Positions 1 to 9,571 of a stretch of DNA of 64,000 bases are shown here, in pieces; the stretch's first letter is position 1, and every line of letters starts with the position of its first letter. A program made the position numbers and the translations under genes. The notes beneath the pieces are model-generated. The model saw only the letters and a program-made list of their open reading frames with translations, had not been told where the DNA came from and did no database searches. Origin of the DNA: 3-1-20CM-4-69-9 sp963833655 (GTDB lineage: Bacteria > Actinomycetota > Thermoleophilia > Gaiellales > Gaiellaceae); contig CAWHYL010000001.1 of assembly GCA_963833655.1 (NCBI GenBank), forward strand, positions 1 through 64,000, read 5' to 3'.

Positions 1-134
1 GCGACGGGCCAGTCCGGGGATTTGGAGGTCTGCGTAGCTTCGCTGAGGTTTTAGCCGAAAGTCCAGGAAGAATCTGCTTCTATTTACATCCCAGGCGAAA
101 ACCGGTAGAACCTGGCTTTCAGATACAAGTCTAG

Positions 135-154
135 TCGAAAGGCGGCCCTTTCGA
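135..154. promoter_or_regulatory. Perfect 8-bp inverted repeat at the start of the response regulator gene
   Basis: TCGAAAGG and CCTTTCGA are separated by four bases, and the right arm ends on the A of the ATG at 154. It could be an operator or an RNA hairpin hiding the start codon. The function is inferred only. Confidence 0.4.
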
Positions 155-824
155 TGAGGGGACACGGGGAGAGAACTGCGGTCGTCCTCGATGAGCAGCC
201 CCTGTGGCTTGACGCCATGGCAAGCTACTCACCGGGGTAGGTATCACACTGGTTGGCAAGACGACGGATCCGGGGGAGGCCCTCGATCTCGTCGCCGAGC
301 ACCATCCGGACGTATTGCTCGCGGACATCAATGTCGGGGACGGCGAGCTCGATGGGATGGAGTGTCTGCGCCGGGCGCACGAGCTCCAGCCTGGGCTAAA
401 GATGGTCGTCCTGTCCGCGACGCATGAGCCGGAGCAGGTTCGAGTCGGCGTTCGCGGCCGGCGCATCGGTGTTCTGCGTGAAGACGGCGGCCAGGACGAT
501 CTGATGGCGGCCATCCGCCAAGCGTTCGAGACGTCGATCTATCTTGTCGCACTCCGTCAACGGATCCGCTCGACGCGAGCCGTTGAGTGTTGCGGCGAAG
601 CGCCCGAGCTCACGCGGCGCGAGATCGAAATCCTCCAGCTGGTCGCCGAGGGCCACTCGAACTCACAGTTGGCGAGGATGCTGTGGGTGACCGAGCAGAC
701 GGTCAAGTTCCACCTCTCGAACATCTATCGCAAGCTCGACGTGGCGAATCGGACGGAGGCAAGCCGCTGGGCCCAGCTCCACGGCCTTCTGCCGGAGACT
801 CGGTCGCCGAGCACAGCGGCGTAG
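154..824 (+). pseudogene. NarL/FixJ-type response regulator with three frameshifts
   Basis: The product would be a two-component response regulator: N-terminal receiver, C-terminal LuxR-type HTH. The reading changes frame three times. From ATG 154 it gives a receiver start (VVLDEQPLWLDAM) that hits a stop near 238. It resumes in another frame with GITLVGKTTDPGEALDLV and the acceptor stretch LLADINVGD. Near 440-495 the expected ESAFAAGASVFCVKTAA is read only in a third frame, then the second frame returns. The HTH (LTRREIEILQLVAEGHSNSQ, then TVKFHLSNIYRKL) is intact to the stop at 822-824. The conserved receiver sequence across the shifts suggests recent decay or sequencing indels. A short HTH-only product from within cannot be excluded. 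Confidence 0.75.
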
Positions 825-974
825 CGGAATCTGCAGTAACTGCGGCCGTCTCCGAACCACGGAGGCGGCCGTCCGCTGGTCCAGCCGTCGGGGGAGTCGC
901 AGAGGCGGGCGAGTAACGCCAGACTTCGGTGATACGGTGACTTTCGGCAGTGAGCGGCGTAACGGTGCGTCCGG

Positions 975-1900
975 TTACGCCGCAACAGTCCGCCGCTCGA
1001 GCACGGCCTCTGCGATCTGCATGGCGTTGAGCGCTGCGCCTTTGCGGAGGTTGTCGCAGGCAAGGAAGAGGACGAGGCCGTTCTCGGCCGTCTCGTCCTC
1101 GCGGATGCGCCCGACGAGCACCTCGTCGATCCCGACGGCCTCGCGCGGCTGCGGTACCGCTTCGACCCGAAGGCCTGGGGCATCCTGCAGCACGCGCGTC
1201 GCGTCCTCGGGAGCTTAGCCGCTTCTCCGTCTCCACCCAGATCGCCTCGCTATGTCCGACAAGCACGGGCACCCGCACGCAGGTGACCGAGATCGGCAGG
1301 TCAGGCAGCTCGAGGATCTTGCGCGTCTCCGCGCGGAGCTTTGCTTCCTCCTCGAAGTCGACGCCGTCGAAGTCCCAGTCCATGTCGAGGTGGGCCTCGG
1401 CCGGCGGCGTCGCGCGCAGCTCGTCCATCCGCTCGATGCCTGCACCCGAACGCGACTGATAGGTACTCACGCGCGCGCGCGCGAGGCCGGCGGCGTCGTG
1501 CAGTGGCTTCAGCACCATCGTCAGCGGGATCGTGCAGCAGTTCGGGTTGGCGACGATGCCGTCGTGCTCGGCCGCGCGTTCGCCGTTCACCTCCGGGACG
1601 ACGAGCGGGACGCCGTCCTGCAGGCGGAACGCCGACGACTTGTCGACTGCGACCGCGCCGTTGCTCACGGCGTGCGGGACGAGCTCGCGAGACAGGGCCG
1701 TCCCGACGGAGAAGAGGCAGACGTCCAGGTCCGAGAGCGTCTCCGGCGTCGCCTCCTCGACGGTGATGCCGCCGACGACCTTTCCGGCTGAACGCGCCGA
1801 CGCGAACGCCCGCACGTGCTCATAGCCGCGCTCGCGCAGCAACTCGATCGTGACCGGGCCGACGGCCCCTGTCGCTCCGACGACGCCGATCCGGGCGGAG

Positions 1901-1908
<8 letters not shown>
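975..1908 (-). pseudogene. asd: Aspartate-semialdehyde dehydrogenase, one frameshift
   Basis: Asd reduces aspartyl phosphate to aspartate semialdehyde for lysine, diaminopimelate, threonine and methionine synthesis. Seen: NADP-binding GATGAVG at residues 11-17, catalytic cysteine in NPNCCTIP at 121-128, and RVPVLVGHSEAIWVETEK near 215-232. The frame breaks at about position 1212, where one extra base follows EKRLS. Removing it continues in register with PEDATRVLQDAP to the C-terminus ERRTVAA, stop at 975, which restores a normal-length protein. The start is TTG, overlapping the end of lysC by 8 bases, so the two are translationally coupled. Because asd is normally essential in bacteria with peptidoglycan, a sequence error is more likely than true loss. 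Confidence 0.85.
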
Positions 1909-3133
<1,225 letters not shown>

Positions 3134-3155
3134 GCTCGAAGTCTAGGGTTCGGGC

Positions 3156-4113
3156 ATGCGGGCAATGGTCCTCGAAGCGCCGCGGACGCCGTTGCGCGCG
3201 GCTGAGATTCCAGACCCGAAGGCCGACGCCGGCGACTTGCTCCTCCGCGTCCGCGCCTGCGCCGTCTGCCGCACGGATCTCCACATCGTCGACGGCGAGC
3301 TCACGCGACCCAAGCTCCCGCTGGTGCCGGGCCACATGATTGTCGGCGAGGTCGTGGGGGAGGGCCGCCGCGTCGGCGTCCCCTGGCTGGGCTGGACTGA
3401 CGGGAGCTGCGGTTATTGCCGCTCCGGCCTCGAGAACCTCTGTGACCACGCGCAGTTCACCGGGTACGACCGGGACGGCGGCTTCGCCGAGCTCGCGGTC
3501 GCCGACGAGCGCTTCTGCTTCGAGCTCCCGGAGGGGCCCTCGGATCTCGAGCTTGCGCCCTTGCTCTGCTCCGGGCTGATCGGCTATCGGGCGCTCAGCT
3601 TCACCGGAGACGCAGAGCTGCTCGGCCTGTACGGCTTCGGCGCTTCGGCGCACATCGTCGTCCAGGTCGCGCTCCACCAATGGCGCCGCGTGTTCGCGTT
3701 CACCCGACCGGGCGACGAAGAGGGACGGAGGTTTGCCCGCGGGCTCGGAGCGGAGTGGGCGGGGGCATCCGACGAGCTGCCGCCGGAGCAGCTCGACGCG
3801 GCGATCATCTTCGCGCCGGTGGGCGCGCTCGTTCCGGCAGCGCTCCGCGCGGTGAGAAAGGGCGGCGTCGTCGTGTGCGCCGGCATCCATCATGAGCGAC
3901 ATCCCGTCGTTTCCGTACGAGCTGCTCTGGGGTGAGCGCGTCGTCCGCTCGGTCGCGAACCTCACGCGGCGCGACGGGGAGGAGTTCCTCGCCCTCGCCC
4001 CGCAGGTGCCGGTGCGGACGCAGGTCACGTCGTTTGCGCTCGAGGACGCGAACGACGCGATCGAGCACGTGCGGCGCGGAGAGGTGCGCGGGTCCGCTGT
4101 GCTTGTCATATGA
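3156..4113 (+). pseudogene. Zinc-dependent alcohol dehydrogenase (AdhA-like), one frameshift
   Basis: Medium-chain dehydrogenase: N-terminal GroES-like fold with catalytic zinc ligands in CAVCRTDLH, PGHMIVGEVV and VPWLGWTDGSCGYC, then a nucleotide-binding fold with LYGFGASAH. The frame is open to 3935, but the family-like sequence shifts at about 3888-3891, where an extra base turns VCAGIH into out-of-frame sequence. The other frame continues MSDIPSFPYELLWGERVV and ends at 4113 (RGSAVLVI). The combined product has normal family length. The segment before the structural-zinc loop looks shortened. It overlaps the next gene by 4 bases (ATGA). Confidence 0.8.
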
Positions 4114-4517
4114 GGGTTAGGGGCCGTCGTCTGATCGCGCCGTTCTTTGCGGTCGCCGGGCTCGTGCTCGTCCCGTGGACGGTCTGGCTGACCTTCAGCC
4201 TCCCGGCGCATCACGAGAGCAACAACTGGCGAACCGTCTGGACTGGCTTCGACATCGCCGAGGCGGGCGCTCTGCTTGCTACGGCGATCTGCGCGCTCCG
4301 CCGCTCGCCGTGGCTGCCGGTCGCCGCTGCGATCGCCGGCTCGCTGCTCTGCGTCGATGCGTGGTTCGACATCACGCTCGAGGCGGGCGGCCCGCACCTT
4401 CTTTCCGCCGTGCTCGAGGCGGTGTTCCTCGAGCTTCCGCTTGCCGCGATCTGCTTCTGGGTCGCGCACGACGCTGAGCACGCGGTGGAGCATGCGCTCC
4501 AACGCCTGCCGGACTGA
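4110..4517 (+). CDS. Small integral membrane protein of unknown function
   Basis: A 135-aa protein with about four hydrophobic segments: residues 8-28 (LIAPFFAVAGLVLVPW), around 47-60, around 69-84, and 103-118 (LEAVFLELPLAAICFW). I do not recognise the family. The ATG overlaps the stop of the dehydrogenase gene by 4 bases, so the two are probably co-translated. It converges with recR, whose stop lies at the adjacent base. Confidence 0.75.
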   Translation: MRVRGRRLIAPFFAVAGLVLVPWTVWLTFSLPAHHESNNWRTVWTGFDIAEAGALLATAICALRRSPWLPVAAAIAGSLLCVDAWFDITLEAGGPHLLSAVLEAVFLELPLAAICFWVAHDAEHAVEHALQRLPD

Positions 4518-5108
4518 CTACATCTCGCGCCGGCCGGCGAGCGCGCGGCCGAGCGTCACCTCGTCCGCGTACTCGAGGTCGCCGCCGACAGGAAGGCCGC
4601 TTGCGAGCCGCGTGACGCGCACGCGTCCGCGGAGCCGGTCGGCGAGATACGCCGCAGTCGCCTCACCCGTCATGTTCGGGTTCGTCGCGAGCACGACCTC
4701 CTGGACGCCGTTGCGCTCGACGCGGCCCATCAGCTCGTCGATGCGCAGGTGCTCGGGCTCGACGCCGTCGAGCGGTGAGAGCGCGCCGCCGAGGACGTGA
4801 TAGAGGCCCCGGAACTCGCTCGTCCGCTCGACCGAAAGCAGATCGACGGGCTGCTCGACGACGCAGATCATCGTGTGGTCACGGCGCGCATCACGGCAGA
4901 TCGCGCAGACGTCGTCCTCGGTGAGGTTGCCGCACTCGTTGCAGAACCTGACGCGCTCCTTGACCTCCTCGATCGCCGTCGCGAGTGCGAGCGCCTCGTC
5001 CTTCGGCCGCTGCAGGAGGTGGAAGGCGAGCCGATGGGCGGTGCGTGTGCCGACTCCGGGCAGGCGCGAGAGCTGGCTCACGAGGTTTTCCACAGCCGGG
5101 CTGAGCAT
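4518..5108 (-). CDS. recR: Recombination protein RecR
   Basis: RecR works with RecO and RecF to load RecA at single-strand gaps. The 196-aa length is normal. Seen: N-terminal helix-hairpin-helix LSRLPGVGTRTAHRLAFHLL, a C4 zinc finger CNECGNLTEDDVCAIC near residues 56-71, then a Toprim domain (ICVVEQPVDLLSVERTSEFRG and EVVLATNPNMTGEATAAYLA). Neighbouring YbaB and dnaX genes match the common recR-ybaB-dnaX arrangement, though a receiver gene intervenes here. Confidence 0.97.
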   Translation of the reverse strand: MLSPAVENLVSQLSRLPGVGTRTAHRLAFHLLQRPKDEALALATAIEEVKERVRFCNECGNLTEDDVCAICRDARRDHTMICVVEQPVDLLSVERTSEFRGLYHVLGGALSPLDGVEPEHLRIDELMGRVERNGVQEVVLATNPNMTGEATAAYLADRLRGRVRVTRLASGLPVGGDLEYADEVTLGRALAGRREM

Positions 5109-5203
5109 CGACGTATTGTGCCGACATGCCCCGGACTGACAAGGCCCGTTTCCTGTTCCTTCTGGGGGCAGACGCCCGCGGGCGGATGCGAGAGGATCGC
5201 GCG

Positions 5204-5602
5204 ATGTCCCAGGGGCAGGGTACCCCCGACCCGCTCCGGATCGTGGTTGCCGACGACGACCCGCTGTTCGCGCGGATGGTGCGAACGCACGTCTCGGCCC
5301 GTCCGGAGTTCGAGGTCGTGGGGATTGCGACGAACGGGCTCGAAGCGGTGCAGCTGGCCGAGGAGCTCGCGCCGGACGTCGTTCTGATGGACGTCGCGAT
5401 GCCGCTGCTCGACGGGATCGAAGCTGCGGAGATCATGCGCGATCGACCCGATCCACCGGCCGTCGTGTTCATCACCGGCGACGACGGGGCGTCCGACGCG
5501 CGCGCCTACAAAGCCGGAGCAGCGGCGTACGTGCGTAAGCCCGCCGACCTCGTGGAGCTGATGGACCTGGTCCTCGCGGTCTCGCAGTTCGCGCTTCGCT
5601 GA
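5204..5602 (+). CDS. Single-domain response regulator (receiver only)
   Basis: A stand-alone CheY-like receiver of 132 aa. Acidic pocket VVADDD, phospho-acceptor Asp in VVLMDVAMPLLDG, the switch threonine in VVFITGDDG and the conserved lysine in YVRKPADL are all present, so it should be phosphorylatable. There is no output domain, so signalling would be by protein contact. I chose ATG 5204 because GAGAGG lies about 9 bases upstream; the frame is open back to 5126 but that extension (RFLFLLGADARGR) does not look like receiver sequence. No cognate histidine kinase is adjacent. Confidence 0.88.
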   Translation: MSQGQGTPDPLRIVVADDDPLFARMVRTHVSARPEFEVVGIATNGLEAVQLAEELAPDVVLMDVAMPLLDGIEAAEIMRDRPDPPAVVFITGDDGASDARAYKAGAAAYVRKPADLVELMDLVLAVSQFALR

Positions 5603-5821
5603 GGACGGGCGGGCGCGTCACGCATGTGCGTGCCGCGCTGAATCCCCGCCCGAAGAGGTGCACCCTCTCGCGAAAGTGCGGCCACCTTCGCGAAGTCAGA
5701 CCGTACGACCCGCCGCGGCGTCCTGCAAATCGCTTTCGTTGCAAATTCCGGACATTTCGTCGCGCCGTCCACAGCTACGCAAGCTCGCCCACAGGGCTGT
5801 GGATCGAGATGTGGAGAGCCC
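5603..5821. other. Intergenic region between convergent genes, with a short palindrome
   Basis: No gene seen. CCACAG-GG-CTGTGG at 5789-5802 is a perfect inverted repeat. It lacks the long stem and T-run of a terminator, and no promoter faces outward, so its role is unknown. Confidence 0.4.
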
Positions 5822-6190
5822 TCAGCCCGAAACGTGGCGTAGCCGCTCGCCCAGCTGCGGGTGGCCGGCGATGACCTGCTCGAGCTCCGGCCGCGGGATC
5901 GCGATGCAGCGGACGTCTGTCTGCGCGAGCACGCGCGCGGTGCGCTCGGTGTCGTTCAGCATCGAGCGCTCGCCGAAGATGTCGCCGGGGCCGAGCTCGC
6001 GAGTGCCTTCCGGCGCCTCGACGAGAGCGCGTCCCTCCTCGAGCACGAAGATGCCCGACCCGGGGTCGCCGCGCTGAATCAGCGGCTGCCCCGCTGCGAC
6101 CCGGATCTCGCGTGCGCAGCCGGCGAGCAGGCCGAGCTGCTCCTCATCGAGGTCGGAGAAGAGCAGGAGGCCGCGCAGCCGCTCGCGCAC
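5822..6190 (-). CDS. Cyclic nucleotide-binding domain protein
   Basis: A 122-aa protein that is almost entirely one CNB (cupin-like) domain: LLLFSDLDEEQLGLLAG, then GQPLIQRGDPGSGIFVLEEG, a phosphate-binding cassette with GDIFGERSML and nearby RTARVLA, and a short C-terminal helix. There is no DNA-binding or kinase domain, so it may be a regulatory subunit or sensor; ligand binding is inferred from the FGE...R pattern. The GTG start overlaps the ybaB stop by one base (TAGTG), placing it last in dnaX-ybaB-CNB. Confidence 0.85.
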   Translation of the reverse strand: MRERLRGLLLFSDLDEEQLGLLAGCAREIRVAAGQPLIQRGDPGSGIFVLEEGRALVEAPEGTRELGPGDIFGERSMLNDTERTARVLAQTDVRCIAIPRPELEQVIAGHPQLGERLRHVSG

Positions 6191-6519
6191 TACTGACCGA
6201 GGCCGGGGAGGCCGAGCCCGCCGAGCGCACCGCCGGCGAGGCCGCCGAGCTTCGACTCCTGCAGGCTGCGCGCCGAGCGGATCGCCTCGTTCACGGCGGC
6301 GAGCACCATGTCGGCGAGCAGCTCCGGGTCGTCCGGGTCGATCGCCTTCGGATCGATCTTGATCTGCCTGATGTCGCCTGCACCGGACGCGGTGACGGTG
6401 ACCATCCCGCCGCCGGCGCTCGACTCGACGGTCTCGTGCTCGAGCTCGTCCTGGGCCTTCTGCATCTGCTCCTGCATCTGGCCCATCTGCTGCATCAGCT
6501 TGTTCATGTCCATGCCCAT
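6190..6519 (-). CDS. YbaB/EbfC family nucleoid-associated protein
   Basis: A 109-aa DNA-binding nucleoid protein. The N-terminal Met/Gln-rich helix (MNKLMQQMGQMQEQMQKAQ) and the central VTASGAGDIRQIKIDPKAI are typical. The Gly/Leu-rich tail GGLAGGALGGLGLPG is a plain low-complexity extension. It starts 3 bases after dnaX ends, a conserved pairing in bacteria. ATG 6513 is an alternative start. Confidence 0.93.
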   Translation of the reverse strand: MGMDMNKLMQQMGQMQEQMQKAQDELEHETVESSAGGGMVTVTASGAGDIRQIKIDPKAIDPDDPELLADMVLAAVNEAIRSARSLQESKLGGLAGGALGGLGLPGLGQ

Positions 6520-6522
6520 GCG

Positions 6523-8106
6523 TCAGTCCTCTCGTTCGCGCGCGTCCAGGGTGTCCTTGACCAACTCGAGAATCTTGTCTTCGCCGGCCGGTCCGTCGTC
6601 CTCCTCGGGCTGCATCTCGCGCGCCTCGCCCTCGGCGAAGGCGAGGCCGAGATGGCGGCCGGTGACCTCGTACAGCGCTTCGGCGAGGAGCGTCGCGTTC
6701 TTCGGCTCCTCCGCGAGCTGGCGGTGGAAGGTCGCGCTCGAGGGGAACTCGACAGTGAGGGTGTCGTCCGCCAGATCGGCGGGGTGCGCCTCGCGCAGCA
6801 CCGATGCCGCCGGAATCGAGCGCTCCTCGACGGCCGGCAGGATCGTCCGCTGCCACGCCTCCTGGAGCTGCTCGAGCTCGAGCGACGGCGGCGCGGTCGG
6901 CGGCTGCTGCGGCGCGGGGGCGGTCTCCGTCACATTTGGCCGTGTCTCGGGGGCTGTCCCTGGGACATGTCCGCGCGCCTCGAGCTGCTCGAGCCTGTAG
7001 GAGAGCGACTCGCGGGAGAGGTCTGCGCCCGGGCGGGTCACCTTGACCAGCGCGAGCTCGAGCGGCAGGCGCGGGTCGCCCCCCTGCCGCATGTCCTCGA
7101 CTGCGACTGCCAGCAGGTCGACGAGCCGGATCACCGTCGCTTCGCCGAGCTGATTCGCCTGCGCCCGCAGGCGCTCGCGCGTCTCTTCTGTCACCGGCAG
7201 CGAGTCCGGAACCTCGCCCATGTGCTGCACGAGCATCAAGTGGCGCAGATGCTCGAGCAGGTCGACGACGAGCCGGCCGAGATCCTGCCCTTGCTCCGCC
7301 AGCTCCTCGAGGAAGGTGAGCGCGCCGGCGGTGTCGCGGTCGACGACGAGGTCGCAGAGGCGGAAGAGCGCCTCCTCCTCGACGGCGCCGAGGAGCTGCA
7401 GGACCGCCTGTACGCTGATGTCATTCTCGGTCGCCGACGCGAGCTGGTCGAGCGTCGAGACGGCGTCGCGGAACGAGCCGCGTGCGCCGCGGGCGACGAG
7501 CGCGAGCGCCTGGTCCGGCACCTGGATGCCCTCACCGTCGGCGACGCGCCTCAGATAGCGCACGAGCTCGGGCAGCCGCGGCCGCGCGAAGACGAACGTC
7601 TGGCAGCGCGAGCGCACCGTCGGCAAGACCTTTGAGAGGTCGGTGGTGCAGAAGACGAAAACGAGGTGGGGCGGAGGCTCTTCGATCAGCTTGAGCAGCG
7701 CGTTCCACGCGGCGTCCGTGAGCTGGTGCGCCTCGTCGAGGATGTACACCTTGTAGCGACCCTCGGCCGGCTGCAGGACGACGCGCTCGCGGATCTCGCG
7801 GATGTCGTCGATCCCGCGCTGCGACGCCGCGTCCATCTCGACGACGTCGAGCGAGGTGCCGTTCGCGATCGTCACGCACGCGTTGCAGACCTTGTCCGGA
7901 TTCGGCGTCGGCCCCTGCACGCAGTTGAGCCCTTTGGCGAGAATGCGCGCGAGCGATGTCTTGCCCGTGCCGCGGGGGCCGGCGAACAGGTATGCCTGCC
8001 GCACCTGGCCCGACGAGATCGCGTTCTTGAGCGTGCGGACGATGGCCTCTTGGCCGACGACCTCGTCGAAATCCTGAGGGCGGTACTTCCGGTAGAGGGC
8101 GGCCAT
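6523..8106 (-). CDS. dnaX: DNA polymerase III subunit gamma/tau
   Basis: Clamp-loader ATPase of the replisome, 527 aa. Seen: Walker A GPRGTGKTS (residues 43-51), Walker B with DEAH in VYILDEAHQLTD, sensor 1 FCTTDLSKVLPTVRSRCQTF, then the tau-like C-terminal region. The zinc module reads Cys62, Asp71, Cys74, Cys77: the second of the usual four cysteines is Asp. The C-terminal third is Pro/Ala-rich and acidic (EGEAREMQPEEDDGPAGED). First gene of the dnaX-ybaB-CNB operon. Confidence 0.97.
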   Translation of the reverse strand: MAALYRKYRPQDFDEVVGQEAIVRTLKNAISSGQVRQAYLFAGPRGTGKTSLARILAKGLNCVQGPTPNPDKVCNACVTIANGTSLDVVEMDAASQRGIDDIREIRERVVLQPAEGRYKVYILDEAHQLTDAAWNALLKLIEEPPPHLVFVFCTTDLSKVLPTVRSRCQTFVFARPRLPELVRYLRRVADGEGIQVPDQALALVARGARGSFRDAVSTLDQLASATENDISVQAVLQLLGAVEEEALFRLCDLVVDRDTAGALTFLEELAEQGQDLGRLVVDLLEHLRHLMLVQHMGEVPDSLPVTEETRERLRAQANQLGEATVIRLVDLLAVAVEDMRQGGDPRLPLELALVKVTRPGADLSRESLSYRLEQLEARGHVPGTAPETRPNVTETAPAPQQPPTAPPSLELEQLQEAWQRTILPAVEERSIPAASVLREAHPADLADDTLTVEFPSSATFHRQLAEEPKNATLLAEALYEVTGRHLGLAFAEGEAREMQPEEDDGPAGEDKILELVKDTLDARERED

Positions 8107-8116
8107 GCCGCCGAGT

Positions 8117-9025
8117 CTAGATGGAGCCCGCGAAGGTGTTGCAGTCGGCCGGCTTGCCTGTCTCGTACCCGCGCGAGAACCAGCGGCGGCGCTGTTCCGA
8201 GGAGCCGTGTGTCCACGTCTCCGGATTCACTTGCCCCTGCGTTTCCTCCTGGATGCGGTCGTCTCCGATCGCGGCGGCCGCATCGAGGCCGCTGTTGATG
8301 TCGGCCTGGGTGAGCTGCTCGATCAGGCCGGTATCGACGGCGTGCGCTGCCCAGACGCCCGCGTAACAGTCGGCCTGCAGCTCCGAGCGCACCGACTTGC
8401 TCTCCGGCCCCTGCGTGTCGCCGCGGATCTGGTCGAGAACGCCGAGGAGGTCCTGCACGTGATGTCCGTATTCGTGCGCGACCACGTACGCCTCGACGAA
8501 CGGCGTCACGTTGACGCCGAAGCGGGACTTGAGCTCGTCGAAGAAGCCGAGGTCGATGTACACGAGCTTGTCGGCGGGGCAGTAGAACGGCCCCACCTGC
8601 GAGGTCGCGACTCCGCAGCCGGTCTGCGTCTGGTCGGTGAAGAAGACCGTGTCGACGTATGCGTACTGCTTGTTGCTGCGCTGGAAGACGCCGTCCCAGA
8701 ATTTCTGGACGCTGTTGACGACGCCGACGACGCGGCAGTCGTCACGCTTGTTCGCGTCGGCGCCGGTCTGGCAGCTCGAGAGGTCCGACGGCGTCCCGAC
8801 CTGGCTCGGCTGGCCGCCCTGGCCCACCGTCTGCTGGTCGAGCGGCGCCAGCTGTCCGAGCCCGTTCCCGCCGCCGGAGAGCAGTGAGATGAGCAGCCAG
8901 ACGACGAGCGCGACGATGCCCAGTCCGCCGCCGCCGACGGCGATGCCGCCGCGGCCGCCCATCGTTCCGCCGCGGCGGTCGGTGACCTGGCCGGTGTCGA
9001 GCCTGGCATTCGGGCGAAACCGCAT
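8117..9025 (-). CDS. Membrane-anchored neutral zinc metallopeptidase (YpfJ family)
   Basis: A 302-aa protein with an Arg-rich cytoplasmic N-terminus, one transmembrane segment (about residues 34-50, LGIVALVVWLLISLL) and an extracytoplasmic catalytic domain. The zinc motif HEYGHH is at 184-189, followed by the downstream acidic ligand region SELQADCYAGVWAAH. Several cysteines (SSCQTG, DDCRVV, TGCGVA, FYCPAD) suggest disulfides. Family match is to the putative neutral zinc metallopeptidases; the substrate is unknown. It ends 10 bases upstream of dnaX on the same strand. Confidence 0.92.
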   Translation of the reverse strand: MRFRPNARLDTGQVTDRRGGTMGGRGGIAVGGGGLGIVALVVWLLISLLSGGGNGLGQLAPLDQQTVGQGGQPSQVGTPSDLSSCQTGADANKRDDCRVVGVVNSVQKFWDGVFQRSNKQYAYVDTVFFTDQTQTGCGVATSQVGPFYCPADKLVYIDLGFFDELKSRFGVNVTPFVEAYVVAHEYGHHVQDLLGVLDQIRGDTQGPESKSVRSELQADCYAGVWAAHAVDTGLIEQLTQADINSGLDAAAAIGDDRIQEETQGQVNPETWTHGSSEQRRRWFSRGYETGKPADCNTFAGSI

Positions 9026-9080
9026 CGCCCAGTGTTGCCCGTGCTCTGGGAAGTCGCAAACGCGCTGGTACCATCGTCCG

Positions 9081-9158
9081 GCCGCGGCGGTGGGAGTGTG
9101 TGAACCGCGTCAGGGCCGGGAGGCAGCAGCGCTAAGCATTCCTTCCAGGCGCCGCGGT
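9081..9158 (+). ncRNA. ffs: Signal recognition particle RNA, small bacterial type
   Basis: The conserved SRP domain IV core is visible as GCGTCAGG at 9107-9114 and CCGGGAGGCAGCAGCGCTAA at 9116-9135. The ends pair perfectly: CCGCGGCG at 9082-9089 with CGCCGCGG at 9150-9157, giving a single long hairpin of about 78 nt. A pyrimidine-rich stretch follows. It scaffolds Ffh for co-translational membrane targeting. A position near dnaX and a tRNA gene is common in actinobacteria. Confidence 0.9.
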
Positions 9159-9167
9159 CTTTCTCCC

Positions 9168-9239
9168 GGGCGCATAGCTCAGCGGGAGAGCGCCCGCTTC
9201 ACACGCGGGAGGTCCCTGGTTCGATCCCAGGTGCGCCCA
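9168..9239 (+). tRNA. tRNA-Val (CAC)
   Basis: Complete cloverleaf: acceptor GGGCGCA (9168-9174) pairs with TGCGCCC (9232-9238), discriminator A. The anticodon arm CCCGC-TTCACAC-GCGGG gives CAC, reading valine GTG. T arm CCTGG-TTCGATC-CCAGG. CCA is not encoded. Its 3' half is duplicated at 12654. Confidence 0.97.
9218..9236 (+). repeat. Putative attL: tRNA-Val 3' segment
   Basis: The 19 bases GGTTCGATCCCAGGTGCGC of the tRNA recur exactly at 12654-12672 in the same orientation. Tyrosine-recombinase elements commonly integrate at tRNA 3' ends and leave such direct repeats. No integrase remains between the copies. Confidence 0.55.
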
Positions 9240-9571
9240 TGGCTTTGCAAGCGGCCACGTGCGGCGTTGAGCAATGCCAAGAGTCCGCGTTGGAGACACC
9301 CTGGAACCGACCGGCGGACGCCGAGACGCTTTGGGATGGGCGCCCTATCCCGCCCGGACAGCCAGATCGGCCCGGGCGCGCCGGATGGGTAACGGCACCG
9401 ACGGGGCTAGGTAGCGACGCTGAGCAACGCGTGTGGATCTCCAGGAAACCTGGCCGGCGTTATGGCGGAACTCGGAACGCCTTCTACGGCTTGCAAATCG
9501 TCTTGCGGATAGTTGCCTGCCGCACCTGATCCGTAGAGGTTCGTGAGTGTCTTACCGCTAAGCGGCTTCAG
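9240..9571. other. Non-coding stretch at the left end of the putative island
   Basis: No convincing gene. Short open frames lack ribosome binding sites and protein-like composition. It looks like degraded sequence next to the tRNA. Confidence 0.5.

Noticed and set aside
5789..5802. CCACAG/CTGTGG palindrome as a terminator or DnaA box
   Set aside because: Stem too short and no T-run for termination; does not match TTATCCACA.
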